Shown here piece by piece: positions 12,115 through 22,103 of a stretch of 64,000 nucleotides of DNA (its first letter is position 1; each line of letters opens with the position of its first letter). The DNA lies in contig JADJOP010000005.1 of assembly GCA_016713735.1 (NCBI GenBank), positions 124,001-188,000 on the forward strand, read 5' to 3'. Made by a program: the position numbers and the translations under genes. The notes under the pieces are model-generated. The model ran no database searches and was not told the origin of the DNA. It saw only the letters and a list, made by a program, of their open reading frames with translations. The stretch comes from Bryobacterales bacterium. GTDB lineage: Bacteria > Acidobacteriota > Terriglobia > Bryobacterales > Bryobacteraceae.

Positions 12115-14479
12115 CGATTCCGAACGAGGCGATGTTGTCCGGCCGCAGCCGCACCTCCAGGGTGGAGCGCTTGCCCTGCTGCAGCACGATCACCTGGTAG
12201 ATCCACTCCACCTGGCCCAGCGGGAAGCGGAAGCCGATGCTTTCCACGCGCGGGATGGCCGCCGTGATGCCTTTCTCAATCGCCTCGCCGGTCTGCCGCA
12301 GAATCTCGCGCTTGGGGAGCCGGTTCCAGGCATCCTCGGCGCTCACCTTGCGCGTGCTGACTTCCGGCAGGGCGCGTACGCCGGCCAGCGCCAGATTGAG
12401 CCGCGACGTCATGGTGGCGTCGATGATCACGTCGTCGAAAATCGTGATGTTGGTCCCGATCACCGGCACGCGGTAGGTGATGCGCAGCCGCGGGTTGGCC
12501 AGTACGGCGCGGATGGCGGCATCCAGCGCCGCGCGCACCGTGGCGCTGTCTCCGCTTTGCACCCGCCGCTTCAACTCGCGCAGCCGCGCCTCGTGCGGAT
12601 CGGCCTGCGAGCGAGCGTAGCTCAGCGCAGCGCTCTTGCCCGGCGCCTCAATGCGCCCAAAGATCGTGTTCGTCTTCGGCCAGCGCGCGTTCAGGTTGGA
12701 GACGATCTTACGGTCGATCTCGGCGATGATGGCGTCGGTGGCGGGCGGGATCACCGTTCTCATGCCACGCAGGCTCAGTTCGAACTCGAAGTCCTTGGTG
12801 GCCTTCTGATAGGCCGAGAGCGTGCGGTCCAGCTCTTGCTGCGCCTCGCTGGCGGCCTTCTTGATTTCCGACTGGAAGTCAGGCTGAATCCCGTCGGGCA
12901 CCGACATGTTGCCGTAGACGAACGGCTGGCCGTTTTGCGGTTTCTGCACGCCGCCGTTGACGGTCAGCTCAAATTTCGGCGCGGTGGTTCTTCCCGTGAT
13001 CGCCAGCCCGCTGCGCGACACCCGGCTCACGGCGTTCATCCCCAACCCGGCGAACTGCATCTCTCCGGCAAGCTGATAGAACGAGTTTTCCGGAGCGTTG
13101 GCTGGAATCTCCAGCTCCGTGCTCAGCCGTGCATTCGATTTCAGCGGACCGGCATTGACGCCCGCTTCGCTCAAGCCGCGCACGAACAGGCCCGTGTGGT
13201 CAGCCCGCAGGCTGGCTTCGATGCGCATCAGGTTGCCCACGTCGAAGCCCGCCATCTTCCCGAATTCGCTCGCGCCAACGGTGTACTTGCCTTCCATGAA
13301 AAGCCGGTTTTCGCGCGGCTCGGCGCTCACCGCCGCGGCCACCTTCAACTCGCCGTCCTGGGCCAGAAACAGCCCGGCCTGGAATTTCTCGGCCGGGTCG
13401 AGAATGCCGCTGAGGTAGGCCAGTTGCCGTCCGTTGACAATCTCCACGGCCGCCGTGGCCTTGCCCAGCGGGATGGTCAAATTGATGATCTTGCCCAGCC
13501 CGGTCACCTTGAGGTAATCCAACGAGAGCGCGAACCGGCCGTTGGCGCCGGCCTGCGCCGCCGGGCCGAAGCCGATCCCCAGCGGATCGATGGCCAATTC
13601 ACCCGTGGCGAACGGATCGAGATTCGTAATCAGGTGTCCGCGCACCTGCACGGGCAGGCCGAACAGAGGAAACGTGCCGGTCTTGATGCGATGTCCAGTA
13701 AACTCGCGCGCCACATCCTCGATGCCCCACTTCACCAGCGGGCGAAAGGGGAACAACCCCTTCACGGAGCTGCCGGAGCCGGTGATGATGCCGTCGTCTT
13801 CGGCCTCGCCCTCGCCTGTGCCTGGTTCCTTGCCGGAGCCCTCGGAACCCTCAGCGCCGCCGCCTTCGCCGCCTTCGCCGTCCTGCTTCGGCTTCTTGTT
13901 GGGATAGCTGACGCCACCGGCGAAATAGTACATCGGGTCGAGCGGGTCCACGACGATGCGCGCCGTCGCCCCTGCCGGGAAAGAGATGGTGAACGAGGTG
14001 TCCTCTTCTTCCTCCAGGTCCTCCGGCGGCGCCTTGCCGACCCGCATCGTGAGGCCGGCGTCGAAGCGGAAGAACAGGTAGCCTCGTGTGTCCTGGAGCG
14101 GAACGCCGAGGTCGCGCAGGTTGGCGCCGCGATCGTAGCCCACCTCGGCCATCACGGGTTCGTCGATGGACACCGCTTCGCCGCTCAGCGGGGTGGGCAC
14201 GAAGGACTTTCCCCTCACCGTTTCCACACGCTCGGTGCCCTCGGCATAGCCAAACCATAACTCCGACTGCGCCAGCACCATCCGGCCGAGCGGGGTCACC
14301 AGCGACGCATCGCCGACATACTGAATGCCGCCCGGCAGCCGCATTGCCCCGCTGGCACGCAGCTCAAACTGCATCAGGTCGGTTCCCGCCGGCCCCACGT
14401 CAACGGTAATCGTCTCCTGCGCCCAGACGTGCCCCGCCGAGACGGCGCACACAGTCAACAGCCAGCCCAGTTTGTTCAT

Positions 14480-14826
14480 CAGCGTCAATCCTCTATACAA
14501 GGAATCGAGGATTCCCCACCAATCCCCTCACGGCTACCGAAAAATTGTTTGCTTCAGGCGCCCACGCCATTCCCAGGGGGGCAGAATCCCAACATTGTAC
14601 CGGACACCCTGTCCTGGCTGCCCCGGAGCGCCAGTGCCGGGCCCTCATCCTGTCACAGAGCGAGATGCAAAACCACCCCCCCCTGCCTCGCCCAGTTGCA
14701 ACCGGGCAACGTGAGTGCTCCCGCAGACTCAGGGCGGCGAATCCCAAACTGCGCGCTCAGGCGATTTTCCCGCCGCAACGCGATCATCATCACCGATCTT
14801 TGTCGCTATCCCCAGTGAGGACCACT
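14480..14826. other. Divergent intergenic region of 347 bases
   Basis: This spacer separates the minus-strand secreted protein from the plus-strand PEP-CTERM gene and must hold both promoters. It contains C7 and G6 runs and a GTGAGGACC ribosome site next to ATG 14827. I looked for riboswitch, sigma-54 and tRNA signatures and found none convincing. Confidence 0.4.
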
Positions 14827-15531
14827 ATGACTCTACGCATGCTCAGCGCACTGCTGCTCACAGTTTCCCTTTGGGCGCCCTCGGCCGGCGCGACAATTCT
14901 GGCAGGCACATCGCAGACCACTCCGCTGCCCTTCAATCAGTTCAATACGTTCGCTCAGATCGGCGTCCAGCCCAACGGGAACCGGCCGGAGATGGGCTTT
15001 CTCTTCACCATTCCCGGCGACGGGCCTGACTACTTCCTGGATAATCTGATCGTTCCCTTGCGCTCCATCACCGACGACAACACGGTCCGCTTCTCACTCT
15101 ACGATCAGGACCCGAACTTCCTGCGTCCCGGTTCGGTGCTGGAGTCCGCGGAGATGTTCATTGAGGAGGTGTACACCTACAGCCTGCGCACCTTCCTCTT
15201 CACCGGCACCACGAAGCTGGAAGCCGGCCGGAACTACTTCCTCATCGGCAGCATCACGGACCCCACCAGCCAGGGGATTCAACAGATCGACTGGGCCGGT
15301 TCCAGTCCGGCGGCCACCGTGCAGCAGTTCTATCGCGTCACTCCTCCCGGCGGCTGGAACACGATCACCAACAACAACGGTCCGGCCTTTCAGATCAACG
15401 CGACCGAGGGCGAGTCCTCGCCCGTTCCCGAACCAGGCATGTTTCCCCTGCTCACGGCGGGGATGTTTGCCTTGGTTGTGGGCAAAGGCGTGAGAAAGGG
15501 CTTGCGCAAACGGCGGAATCGGGTATTCTGA
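14827..15531 (+). CDS. PEP-CTERM sorting-domain protein
   Basis: The product has 234 residues. A signal peptide (about 1-22, ending SAGA) precedes a beta-rich domain (about 25-195) with SFLDNLIVPLRS-like and FRLTLFLFTGTTKLEAGRNY-like strands. The C-terminus carries a textbook PEP-CTERM tripartite signal: VPEPGM, a hydrophobic helix, and a basic tail KGLRKRRNR. Such proteins are cut and anchored or released by an exosortase (EpsH/XrtA) and are linked to exopolysaccharide and biofilm. No exosortase is in the window. The start is supported by GAGG eight bases upstream. Confidence 0.9.
   Translation: MTLRMLSALLLTVSLWAPSAGATILAGTSQTTPLPFNQFNTFAQIGVQPNGNRPEMGFLFTIPGDGPDYFLDNLIVPLRSITDDNTVRFSLYDQDPNFLRPGSVLESAEMFIEEVYTYSLRTFLFTGTTKLEAGRNYFLIGSITDPTSQGIQQIDWAGSSPAATVQQFYRVTPPGGWNTITNNNGPAFQINATEGESSPVPEPGMFPLLTAGMFALVVGKGVRKGLRKRRNRVF
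15524..15529 (+). promoter_or_regulatory. -10-like hexamer of a probable leaderless promoter (small membrane protein)
   Basis: TATTCT overlaps the end of the PEP-CTERM coding sequence and ends 10 bases before ATG 15540. No ribosome site lies between them. Confidence 0.4.
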
Positions 15532-15539
15532 ACGGTGCC

Positions 15540-15875
15540 ATGCCTCGTGAACTCGCCGCATTTCTGATTGCCGGCGCCCTTCTGACGATCTCACTGGCCT
15601 TGCTTGCCTGGCCCGGCCACATTCTGAAGTCGCAGACCCGGCTCCAACAGCGGCTCTCTCTGCTGCTGGCGCCGGGTCTGGCCACGGCTCTGGCGCTGGT
15701 CACCCTGTTCCGTTCGCTGCTGCCCGCGCATTCGCTGCGCGCCGCCAACCCGCTCACCTGGATTCCCATCGGCCTCTCCTCGCTCGGCGCGCTTCTGGTG
15801 CAATCGTCCGTATTCGGCCTCGTGTTGTGGCTTGTTTCGCTACCCTTGGTCCCGCTGGAACCGCTGTTCCGGTGA
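15540..15875 (+). CDS. Small integral membrane protein, unknown function
   Basis: The product has 111 residues and three or four hydrophobic segments (about 6-24, 40-60, 75-95 and a short C-terminal one). It has a conserved-looking loop with HSLRAANPLTWIPIGLSSLG. It sits 8 bases after the PEP-CTERM gene and 16 bases before the sulfatase. Its own -10-like hexamer suggests a separate leaderless start. I cannot assign a function. Confidence 0.65.
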   Translation: MPRELAAFLIAGALLTISLALLAWPGHILKSQTRLQQRLSLLLAPGLATALALVTLFRSLLPAHSLRAANPLTWIPIGLSSLGALLVQSSVFGLVLWLVSLPLVPLEPLFR

Positions 15876-15881
15876 TAGAGT
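15876..15881 (+). promoter_or_regulatory. -10-like hexamer of a probable leaderless promoter (sulfatase)
   Basis: TAGAGT ends 10 bases before ATG 15892, overlapping the stop of the preceding gene. The intervening AACGGGAACC has no clear Shine-Dalgarno sequence. Confidence 0.4.
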
Positions 15882-15891
15882 AACGGGAACC

Positions 15892-17253
15892 ATGAGTTCC
15901 CTTTCGCGACGCCACTTTCTCGGAACCCTTCCCGCGGCCGCGGCGGCACAGGCTAACGCGGCCCGTCCCAATGTGCTCATGATCATGGCCGATGACCTCG
16001 GCTTTGAGACGCTCAACTGCAACGGCGGCACCTCCTACAAAACGCCAAACCTCGATCGCCTCGCCCGCGAAGGCGTCCGTTTCACCCATGCCTATGCGCA
16101 GCCGCTGTGCACCCCGACGCGCGTCCAGTTGATGACCGGCCAGCTCAATTTCCGCAACTGGAAGGGCTTCGGCCTGATGGACCCCAACGAGAAGACTTAC
16201 GGCCACATGATGCAGCGCGCTGGCTACCGCACGGCCATCATGGGCAAGTGGCAGTTCTACAGCTACGAGGCCAAGGGATCGCCGCGCTACCGCACCGGCA
16301 TGCGCCCCGAACAGTCGGGCTTTGATGAGTACCTGCTCTGGCACGACCTTGACACCGAGGACAAGGGCTCGCGCTTCGCCGATCCCGTCTACAACGAAAA
16401 CGGCAAGAAGCGCACGGATACGAAAGGCAAGTACGGCCCCGATCTCGAAGTCGAGTTCCTCAAGAACTTCCTGGATCGCAACCGCCGCAATCCGTTCTTT
16501 GCCTATTACTCGATGACGCTCACGCACGCGCCCTTCAACCCCACACCCAAGAGCGCCGATTGGGCCACCGGTAACCGCCTGAAGGACGATCCGAAATATT
16601 ACGCCGACATGGTTGAATACATGGACTTCACCATCGGCCAGATCATGGATCACCTGGAGCGCACGGGGCTGGCCTCGAACACGCTGGTCATGTTCTACGC
16701 CGACAATGGCACGCCGCGTGAGATCACCGCGTCACGCATGGGCAGCCGCGTCGTTCCCGGCGGAAAGGGCCTCACCACCGACGCCGGCATGCACGTGCCG
16801 ATGATCGCCCGCTGGCAAGGCGTCTCAGGCGCGGGCAAGGTCTGCCCGGACCTGGTCGACTCCACTGACTTTCTGCCCACCATCATGGACGCCACCGGCG
16901 CCAAGTGGTTCGATGGCCGTCCGCTCGATGGCCGCAGCTTCCTGCCGCAACTGCGCGGGCAGAAGGGCAACCCGCGGCAGTGGGCGTTTTCGCACTTTGA
17001 TCCGCACCCCGGCTGCAAGGTGAACTTCACGCCCACGCGCCTCACCTGGGACCATCGCCACAAGCTCTATCTCGACGGGCGGCTCTTCGATCTCGCGCAG
17101 GACATCGACGAGAGGAACCCCATCCCGGCGACCTCCACCGACGCCGCTCACCGCGCCGCGCGCAAGAAACTGCAGGCCGGACTCGATGAGATGGCCCGCG
17201 TCATGCCGCCGAAGTTCAACAAATTCGCCACCGACGGCCGCACGGCTTATTGA
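15892..17253 (+). CDS. Tat-exported arylsulfatase-like sulfatase
   Basis: The product has 453 residues. It has a Tat signal SLSRRHFLG followed by an alanine-rich stretch, then an alkaline-phosphatase-fold sulfatase domain. Metal and catalytic residues are visible: DD at 34-35 in MADDLG, the formylglycine motif C-T-P-T-R (Cys 73), the GKW lysine in IMGKWQ, and DNGTP near residue 285. The cysteine-type motif needs a formylglycine-generating enzyme, which is not in the window. It would hydrolyse a sulfate ester of a polysaccharide or small molecule in the periplasm. The usual start in other calls (15832) is ruled out by the position of the Tat signal. The stop overlaps that of the convergent gene. 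Confidence 0.93.
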   Translation: MSSLSRRHFLGTLPAAAAAQANAARPNVLMIMADDLGFETLNCNGGTSYKTPNLDRLAREGVRFTHAYAQPLCTPTRVQLMTGQLNFRNWKGFGLMDPNEKTYGHMMQRAGYRTAIMGKWQFYSYEAKGSPRYRTGMRPEQSGFDEYLLWHDLDTEDKGSRFADPVYNENGKKRTDTKGKYGPDLEVEFLKNFLDRNRRNPFFAYYSMTLTHAPFNPTPKSADWATGNRLKDDPKYYADMVEYMDFTIGQIMDHLERTGLASNTLVMFYADNGTPREITASRMGSRVVPGGKGLTTDAGMHVPMIARWQGVSGAGKVCPDLVDSTDFLPTIMDATGAKWFDGRPLDGRSFLPQLRGQKGNPRQWAFSHFDPHPGCKVNFTPTRLTWDHRHKLYLDGRLFDLAQDIDERNPIPATSTDAAHRAARKKLQAGLDEMARVMPPKFNKFATDGRTAY

Positions 17254-17886
17254 GGCGGTATGCGTTCGGCGTGAAACCAGAGCTGCACGTCGAACGGCAC
17301 GCGGTCTGTCGCCTTCACGCCCGCCGCCTGTAATTGCGCGAAGAACGGTAGCTTGCCGGCCGGCGACACCAGCGCCTTCTCTACGCTCGTCACGCGCAAC
17401 CGCCAGCCCTCAGCGGCGAAGGCGGCGCGCAGCTCCTCATAGAGCTTGCCCTCTTCCAACGCCCGCGCCACCCACGCCTCGCGCCCCCCTCTCACAGGCC
17501 GCCCCGTGCGCACGTTCCAATCACTGGCTCGCTTCGCCGCTGTGGCCACGCGCACGCCAAGTGTGAACTCGCGCGCACCGTCGGAAACCAGGCGGCCCCA
17601 GGAGAGCGTGCGGAACTGCCTCGCAACGACTGGCTCCTGCATCGCCCGGCTCAGCAAGCTCCGCACGAGGGGCGCCTGGCCGGCCAAATCGAGAGCGCAA
17701 TCGGAGCGGTGACGGATGGCGCCGGCATTCAACTCGCTCTCGTAAATCGTCCAGGTGATGCGGCAATCGCCTTCCTTCAGTATGAGGGTTGTCTCACGCA
17801 AGGTCGGCGTCGCGGGTGACCTCAACTTCTCCCGCCGAAGCCGTCCACAACCCTGTCCACAACAGGCCAACGAGAATCCTGCCCAT
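17247..17886 (-). pseudogene. Secreted protein of unknown function, frameshifted just after the signal peptide
   Basis: From ATG 17886 the minus strand encodes a good signal peptide and mature N-terminus (MGRILVGLLWTGLWTASAGE, then VEVTRDADL), but it hits TGA after 30 codons. In the next frame the sequence continues directly with RETTLILKEGDCRITWTIYE and runs to a stop at 17247. Removing one T from CTTGCG (bases 17800-17801) joins the two frames into a protein of about 212 residues. The alternative start at 17906 gives an N-terminus rich in C, R and W that looks like a shadow. I recognise no family. The body is soluble, with two cysteines in the first part that could form a disulfide. The gene converges on the sulfatase, with overlapping stop codons. 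Confidence 0.65.
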
Positions 17887-17948
17887 CGTTGAGAATTCTT
17901 CCACAACGCAACGCTGCGCGCCTGCCCGAATTGTGATCAGCTATTCGC

Positions 17949-20126
17949 ATGCACACGCGCCGCGACTTCCTCGCGCAAACCGCGCTGGCCACCGCGACCC
18001 TTACGCCCTCCGCCGCACAAATGCCCGCCGCCGCAGTCCCTTGGTACAACCGCCCCATGCGCTGGGCCCAACTCACGCTCGTCGAAGACGACCCCGGCAA
18101 CTACGACCCCGCGTTCTGGCTCGACTACTTCCGCCGCACACACTCCGACGCCGCCTGCCTTTCCGCCGGCGGTTGCGTCGCCTACTATCCGACGAAGGTC
18201 CCGCTGCATTACCGCAGCAAGTTCCTCGGCGATCGCGATTCGTTCGGTGAACTCGTCGCAGGGTGCCGCAAACTCGGGATGAACGTCGTTGCCCGCACCG
18301 ATCCCCACGCCGCCCACCAGGATGTCTACGATGCCCATCCCGATTGGATCGCCGTCGAGGCCAACGGCACGCCGCGCCGCCATTGGGCCGACCCGACGCT
18401 GTGGGTCACCTGCGGCCTCGGCCCTTACAACTTTGAGTTCATGACCGGCGTGACGCGCGAGATCATGCAGCTCTATCGCGTCGACGGTATCTTCTCCAAC
18501 CGCTGGGACGGCTCCGGCATGTGCTACTGCCGCCATTGCCAGCAAAATTTCCGCGCCTTCTGCGGCCTCGAACTGCCGCGTACGGGCGACCCGCGCAACG
18601 AAGCGCGCCGGCAGTACATCGTCTGGAGGCAGAAGCGGCTCTTCGATCTCTGGCATCTGTGGGACGGCGAGATCAAGAAGATCAACCCCAACGCGGCATT
18701 CATCGCCAACGCCGGAGGCGGCGCCCTCAGCGATCTCGACATGAAGACCATCGGCGAACTTGCGCCGACGCTCTTCGCCGACCGCCAGGCCCGCCGCGGC
18801 CTCATGCCCCCGTGGACCAACGGCAAGAACGGCAAGGAGTACGGCGCCACGCTCGGCAACAAGGCCATCGCCGGCATCTTCAGCATGGGCGTTGAGGAAC
18901 AGTACCGCTGGAAAGACTCCGTGCAGGGCGCCGAGGAGATCCGCCTCTGGGTGGCCGACGGCATTGCCCACAACCTGCGCCCCTGGTTCACCAAGTTCAA
19001 CGGCAAGGTGATCGACCACCGTTGGGTCAAAGTGGTCGAGGACATCTACACCTGGCACCACCGCAACGAACGTTACCTGCGCAACGAGCGCTCGCTGGCC
19101 CGCGTGGCGCTCGTCTACTCGCAGCAGACGGCCTCGTTCTATGGCGGCGAACGGGCCCGGGCGAAGGTGGAGGATCACGCGCTCGGTTTCTATCAGGCGC
19201 TTGTCGAAGCGCGCGTGCCGTTCGACATGGTGCACGATCTGCTTCTCGACCCCGTGCATCTCGCCCTCTACCGCACGCTCATCCTCCCCAACATCGCCGC
19301 GCTCTCCGATGCCCAGTGCCGGCAACTGACGCAGTTCGTGGAGGCGGGCGGCAACCTTATCGCCACGCACGAAACATCCCTTTATGACGAATGGGGCCGG
19401 CCACGCCGCGATTTCGGACTGGCAGCTCTCTTTGGCGCACGCTACGAGGGGCGCGTCGAGCAACGTGTCCAAAATTCTTATCTCAACGTCGACAAGGACG
19501 CGCGCTCCGGCCAGTTCCATCCGCTCGTGCGCGGACTCGAAGACGCCACGCGCATTGTGAACGGCGCGGGTTGGGTCCACGCGGCGCCTGCCACTCCGCT
19601 CGATGCCGTGCCGCTCACGCTCGTGCCTTCCTACCCGGACCTGCCCATGGAACAGGTCTTCCCGCGTGTGCCTCGGACCAACACGCCGGGTGTCTACATG
19701 CGTCAGGTGGGCCGTGGCCGCGTTGTCTATTTCCCCTTCGATCTTGACCGTACCTTCTGGGAGGTCCTCGCGCCCGACCACGGCCAGTTGCTGCGCAACG
19801 CCGTCGCTTGGGCGCACAACGAACCGCAACCGCTCAGCGTCGAAGGCAAGGGCGTGCTCGACGTCTCGCTCTGGCAACAAAAGGACTCCCTGGCAGCGCA
19901 CCTGGTGAACCTCACCAACCCGATGATGATGAAAGGGCCCGTACGCGAGATCATCCCCTCGCCGCCGCAAACGGCCCGCATCCGCCTGACTGAAGGACAG
20001 CGTGCGCGGCGCGTCCACTTCCTCGTCAGCGGCAAGCCCGCCCCGCATCGCATCGCCAGCGGCGTCATCACCGTCGAAGTGCCTCCCATCGGTGTCCATG
20101 AAGTGATCGCCGTCGACTTTGCCTAA
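17949..20126 (+). CDS. Tat-exported glycoside hydrolase (GHL6-like) with beta-galactosidase trimerisation-like domain
   Basis: The product has 725 residues. After the Tat signal (TRRDFLAQTALA) comes a TIM-barrel-like region (about 35-340) resembling hypothetical glycosyl hydrolase family GHL6. It shows RWAQLTLVEDDPGNYD, VVARTDPHAAHQDVYDAHPDW, VDGIFSNRWDGSGMCYC and CRHCQQNF. A Rossmann-like domain similar to the GH42 trimerisation domain follows (about 385-600, FYQALVEARVPFDMVHD, LPNIAALSDAQC, VEAGGNLIATHETS). A C-terminal beta domain ends the protein. The substrate is unknown, probably a plant or microbial polysaccharide. It is the first gene of a pair with a related gene 9 bases downstream. 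Confidence 0.87.
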   Translation: MHTRRDFLAQTALATATLTPSAAQMPAAAVPWYNRPMRWAQLTLVEDDPGNYDPAFWLDYFRRTHSDAACLSAGGCVAYYPTKVPLHYRSKFLGDRDSFGELVAGCRKLGMNVVARTDPHAAHQDVYDAHPDWIAVEANGTPRRHWADPTLWVTCGLGPYNFEFMTGVTREIMQLYRVDGIFSNRWDGSGMCYCRHCQQNFRAFCGLELPRTGDPRNEARRQYIVWRQKRLFDLWHLWDGEIKKINPNAAFIANAGGGALSDLDMKTIGELAPTLFADRQARRGLMPPWTNGKNGKEYGATLGNKAIAGIFSMGVEEQYRWKDSVQGAEEIRLWVADGIAHNLRPWFTKFNGKVIDHRWVKVVEDIYTWHHRNERYLRNERSLARVALVYSQQTASFYGGERARAKVEDHALGFYQALVEARVPFDMVHDLLLDPVHLALYRTLILPNIAALSDAQCRQLTQFVEAGGNLIATHETSLYDEWGRPRRDFGLAALFGARYEGRVEQRVQNSYLNVDKDARSGQFHPLVRGLEDATRIVNGAGWVHAAPATPLDAVPLTLVPSYPDLPMEQVFPRVPRTNTPGVYMRQVGRGRVVYFPFDLDRTFWEVLAPDHGQLLRNAVAWAHNEPQPLSVEGKGVLDVSLWQQKDSLAAHLVNLTNPMMMKGPVREIIPSPPQTARIRLTEGQRARRVHFLVSGKPAPHRIASGVITVEVPPIGVHEVIAVDFA

Positions 20127-20135
20127 GGAGCCGCT

Positions 20136-22100
20136 ATGCACAACCGCCTCATTGCCGCGTTGCTCTGCCCCCTTGCTGTGTGCGCCCAGGAAGGCTGGTG
20201 GATGGCCGAGCCCATTCGCTGGGTGCAAACCAATCTGCGCCAGGTGGACGCCACACTCGATGCCGCGCGTCACGCTCAGCAGCTCGCCGATATGCGCGCC
20301 AACGTCTGCCTGATGGGCATGGGCGGCATCGCCGCCTACTATCCCACGACAACCGAATTCCACTACGCCAGCCCGCAGCTTCCACCCGGCCGCGACATGT
20401 TCGGCGACTTTCTGCGCGAAGCCCACGCGCGCAAGATCCGCGTCGTCGGCCGATACGACTTGAGCAAGACGCGCAAGGAGGTCTTCGACGCTCACCCCGA
20501 ATGGTTCTTTCGCCAGCGCAACGGCGAGCCCGTCATCTACAACGGCCTCTATTCGACCTGCATCAACGGCGGCTACTATCGCACGCAGGCGATGAAGATC
20601 CTCGCCGAAGGGCTCGACAAGTACGACGTCGACGGCCTCTTCTTCAACATGTTCGGCAACCAGGCGCGCGACTACAGCGGCCGCTACGTCGGCCTCTGCC
20701 ATTGCGACAACTGCCGCCGCCTCTATCGCCAGCAATTCGGCAAGGAAATCCCCGAATCGCCCGACGACGACTACCGCAAGTTCATGTTCACCTCGTCGCG
20801 CGAAGTGGCCGCCGCCATCGGCGCGCTCATCCGCGAGAAGCGCCCACGCGCGGGCTACTTCAACTACATCCAGGAACACACCGACGGCATCATGTCGGAA
20901 TCGAATACGGCCATCGCCCGCCCGCTGCCGCTGTGGCCTTACTCAGCAAGCGACCGCGTGAACCGTGCTCGCAACAGCCAGCCCGCGAAGATGAGCGTGA
21001 ATCTGAACATGCAGTTCGTCGATTACTGGTGGCGCTTCGCCACGGTGCCCGCCGGCGAAATTGCGCTGCGCTCCTGGCAGAACATCTCTCACGGCGGCGC
21101 GCTCACCTTCGAGGTGAACGGCACGCTTGACCAGCAGGACCGCCAGGCGCTCGAAACAGCGAAGCCCGTCTTTCGCTGGGTGGCCGAGCACGAGCAGTTC
21201 TATGCGGGCCAATCGAGCGCCGCGCGTGTGCTGTTGCTCGGTTCGCCCGCCGGTACGGGCCGCACCTACAGCGAAGAGCCCTATCGCGGAGCTTTCCGGC
21301 TGCTCAGTGAGGAGCACATTCCCTTCGCCGTCTCCGACAACCTGGACTGGCTCGGCAAACGCGCGTTCGATCTCGTGGTCGCCACTGAATGGGCCCCGGC
21401 CGAACTGCGACGTTACGTCGAAGACGGCGGCAACCTGCTACTCCTCTCCGCCGCCCCTCCAGCGTTCGAACTCGCTCCCGTCGTCCGCACCACCCCCGAC
21501 CTGCGCGGCTACATCCGAGTCCGCGACCACGCCGCCTTCCCCTCGCTTCGCGATGCCGGTCTCCTCCTGCTCACCGGACCGTTCACCGAACTCAGCGCCT
21601 CGCCCGGTGCGCCACTCACGCTCATTCCGCCCTCGCTCTTCGGTCCGCCTGAGTTCGTCCACATCGACATGAAGGACACCAGCACGCCCGCCATCGTCAC
21701 GCGTCAATTGGGTAAAGGAAGCGTCACATGGCTGCCGTGGAACCTCGCCAGTATGTATCAACGCCTCAGCCTGCCCGCGCACGCGGCGCTGTTCCGCGAT
21801 CTCGTGCGCACGCTCCACCCGCGCCGCCAATTGGAAACCAACGCCCACCCGCTCGTCGAGATGTCGCTCATGCGGCAAAAGGGCCACACGCTGCTCCACC
21901 TGATCAACCTGAGCGGCCATTCGCAGACGGCCTACTTTGCGCCAGTGCCGATGACGGGGGTCGAAGTGCGCGTCGAAGGCGCGTTCACCTCGGCCCGCGC
22001 GCAACGCACGCCCGCACGTCTCCCCATCAAGCGCGCCGCCGGTTACTCCACCTTCACCGTCCCGAGCCTTTCGGATTACGAACTGATCGCGCTCGAATAA
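20136..22100 (+). CDS. Secreted GHL6-like glycoside hydrolase, paralogue of the upstream gene
   Basis: The product has 654 residues and a short Sec signal (MHNRLIAALLCPLAVCA), in contrast to the Tat signal of its neighbour. The barrel region has the same landmarks: RWVQTNLRQVD, YDLSKTRKEVFDAHPEW, YDVDGLFFNMFG and CHCDNCRRLYRQQFG. The trimerisation-like domain (about 340-560) includes EDGGNLLLLSAAPP. The C-terminal sandwich carries HPLVEMSLMRQKGHTLLHLINLSG, which matches the neighbour's DVSLWQQKDSLAAHLVNLTN. TAAGGAG precedes the ATG. Stop-to-start spacing of 9 bases means co-transcription. Both probably attack the same glycan. Confidence 0.87.
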   Translation: MHNRLIAALLCPLAVCAQEGWWMAEPIRWVQTNLRQVDATLDAARHAQQLADMRANVCLMGMGGIAAYYPTTTEFHYASPQLPPGRDMFGDFLREAHARKIRVVGRYDLSKTRKEVFDAHPEWFFRQRNGEPVIYNGLYSTCINGGYYRTQAMKILAEGLDKYDVDGLFFNMFGNQARDYSGRYVGLCHCDNCRRLYRQQFGKEIPESPDDDYRKFMFTSSREVAAAIGALIREKRPRAGYFNYIQEHTDGIMSESNTAIARPLPLWPYSASDRVNRARNSQPAKMSVNLNMQFVDYWWRFATVPAGEIALRSWQNISHGGALTFEVNGTLDQQDRQALETAKPVFRWVAEHEQFYAGQSSAARVLLLGSPAGTGRTYSEEPYRGAFRLLSEEHIPFAVSDNLDWLGKRAFDLVVATEWAPAELRRYVEDGGNLLLLSAAPPAFELAPVVRTTPDLRGYIRVRDHAAFPSLRDAGLLLLTGPFTELSASPGAPLTLIPPSLFGPPEFVHIDMKDTSTPAIVTRQLGKGSVTWLPWNLASMYQRLSLPAHAALFRDLVRTLHPRRQLETNAHPLVEMSLMRQKGHTLLHLINLSGHSQTAYFAPVPMTGVEVRVEGAFTSARAQRTPARLPIKRAAGYSTFTVPSLSDYELIALE

Positions 22101-22103
22101 CCC

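Noticed and set aside
14480..14826. Possible c-di-GMP riboswitch or sigma-54 promoter before the PEP-CTERM gene
   Set aside because: GCAAAACC and GG/GC-like bases are present, but the conserved core and spacing of either element are missing.
17846..17868. Short direct repeat (CCACAACCCTGTCCACAAC) as a regulatory site
   Set aside because: It lies inside the signal-peptide coding region and reflects the LLWTGLWT repeat.
17937..20879. A 980-residue minus-strand open frame
   Set aside because: It is antisense to the two GHL6-like genes; its product is low-complexity in A, V, E and R and has no domain. It results from the strong C/G third-position bias of the real genes.
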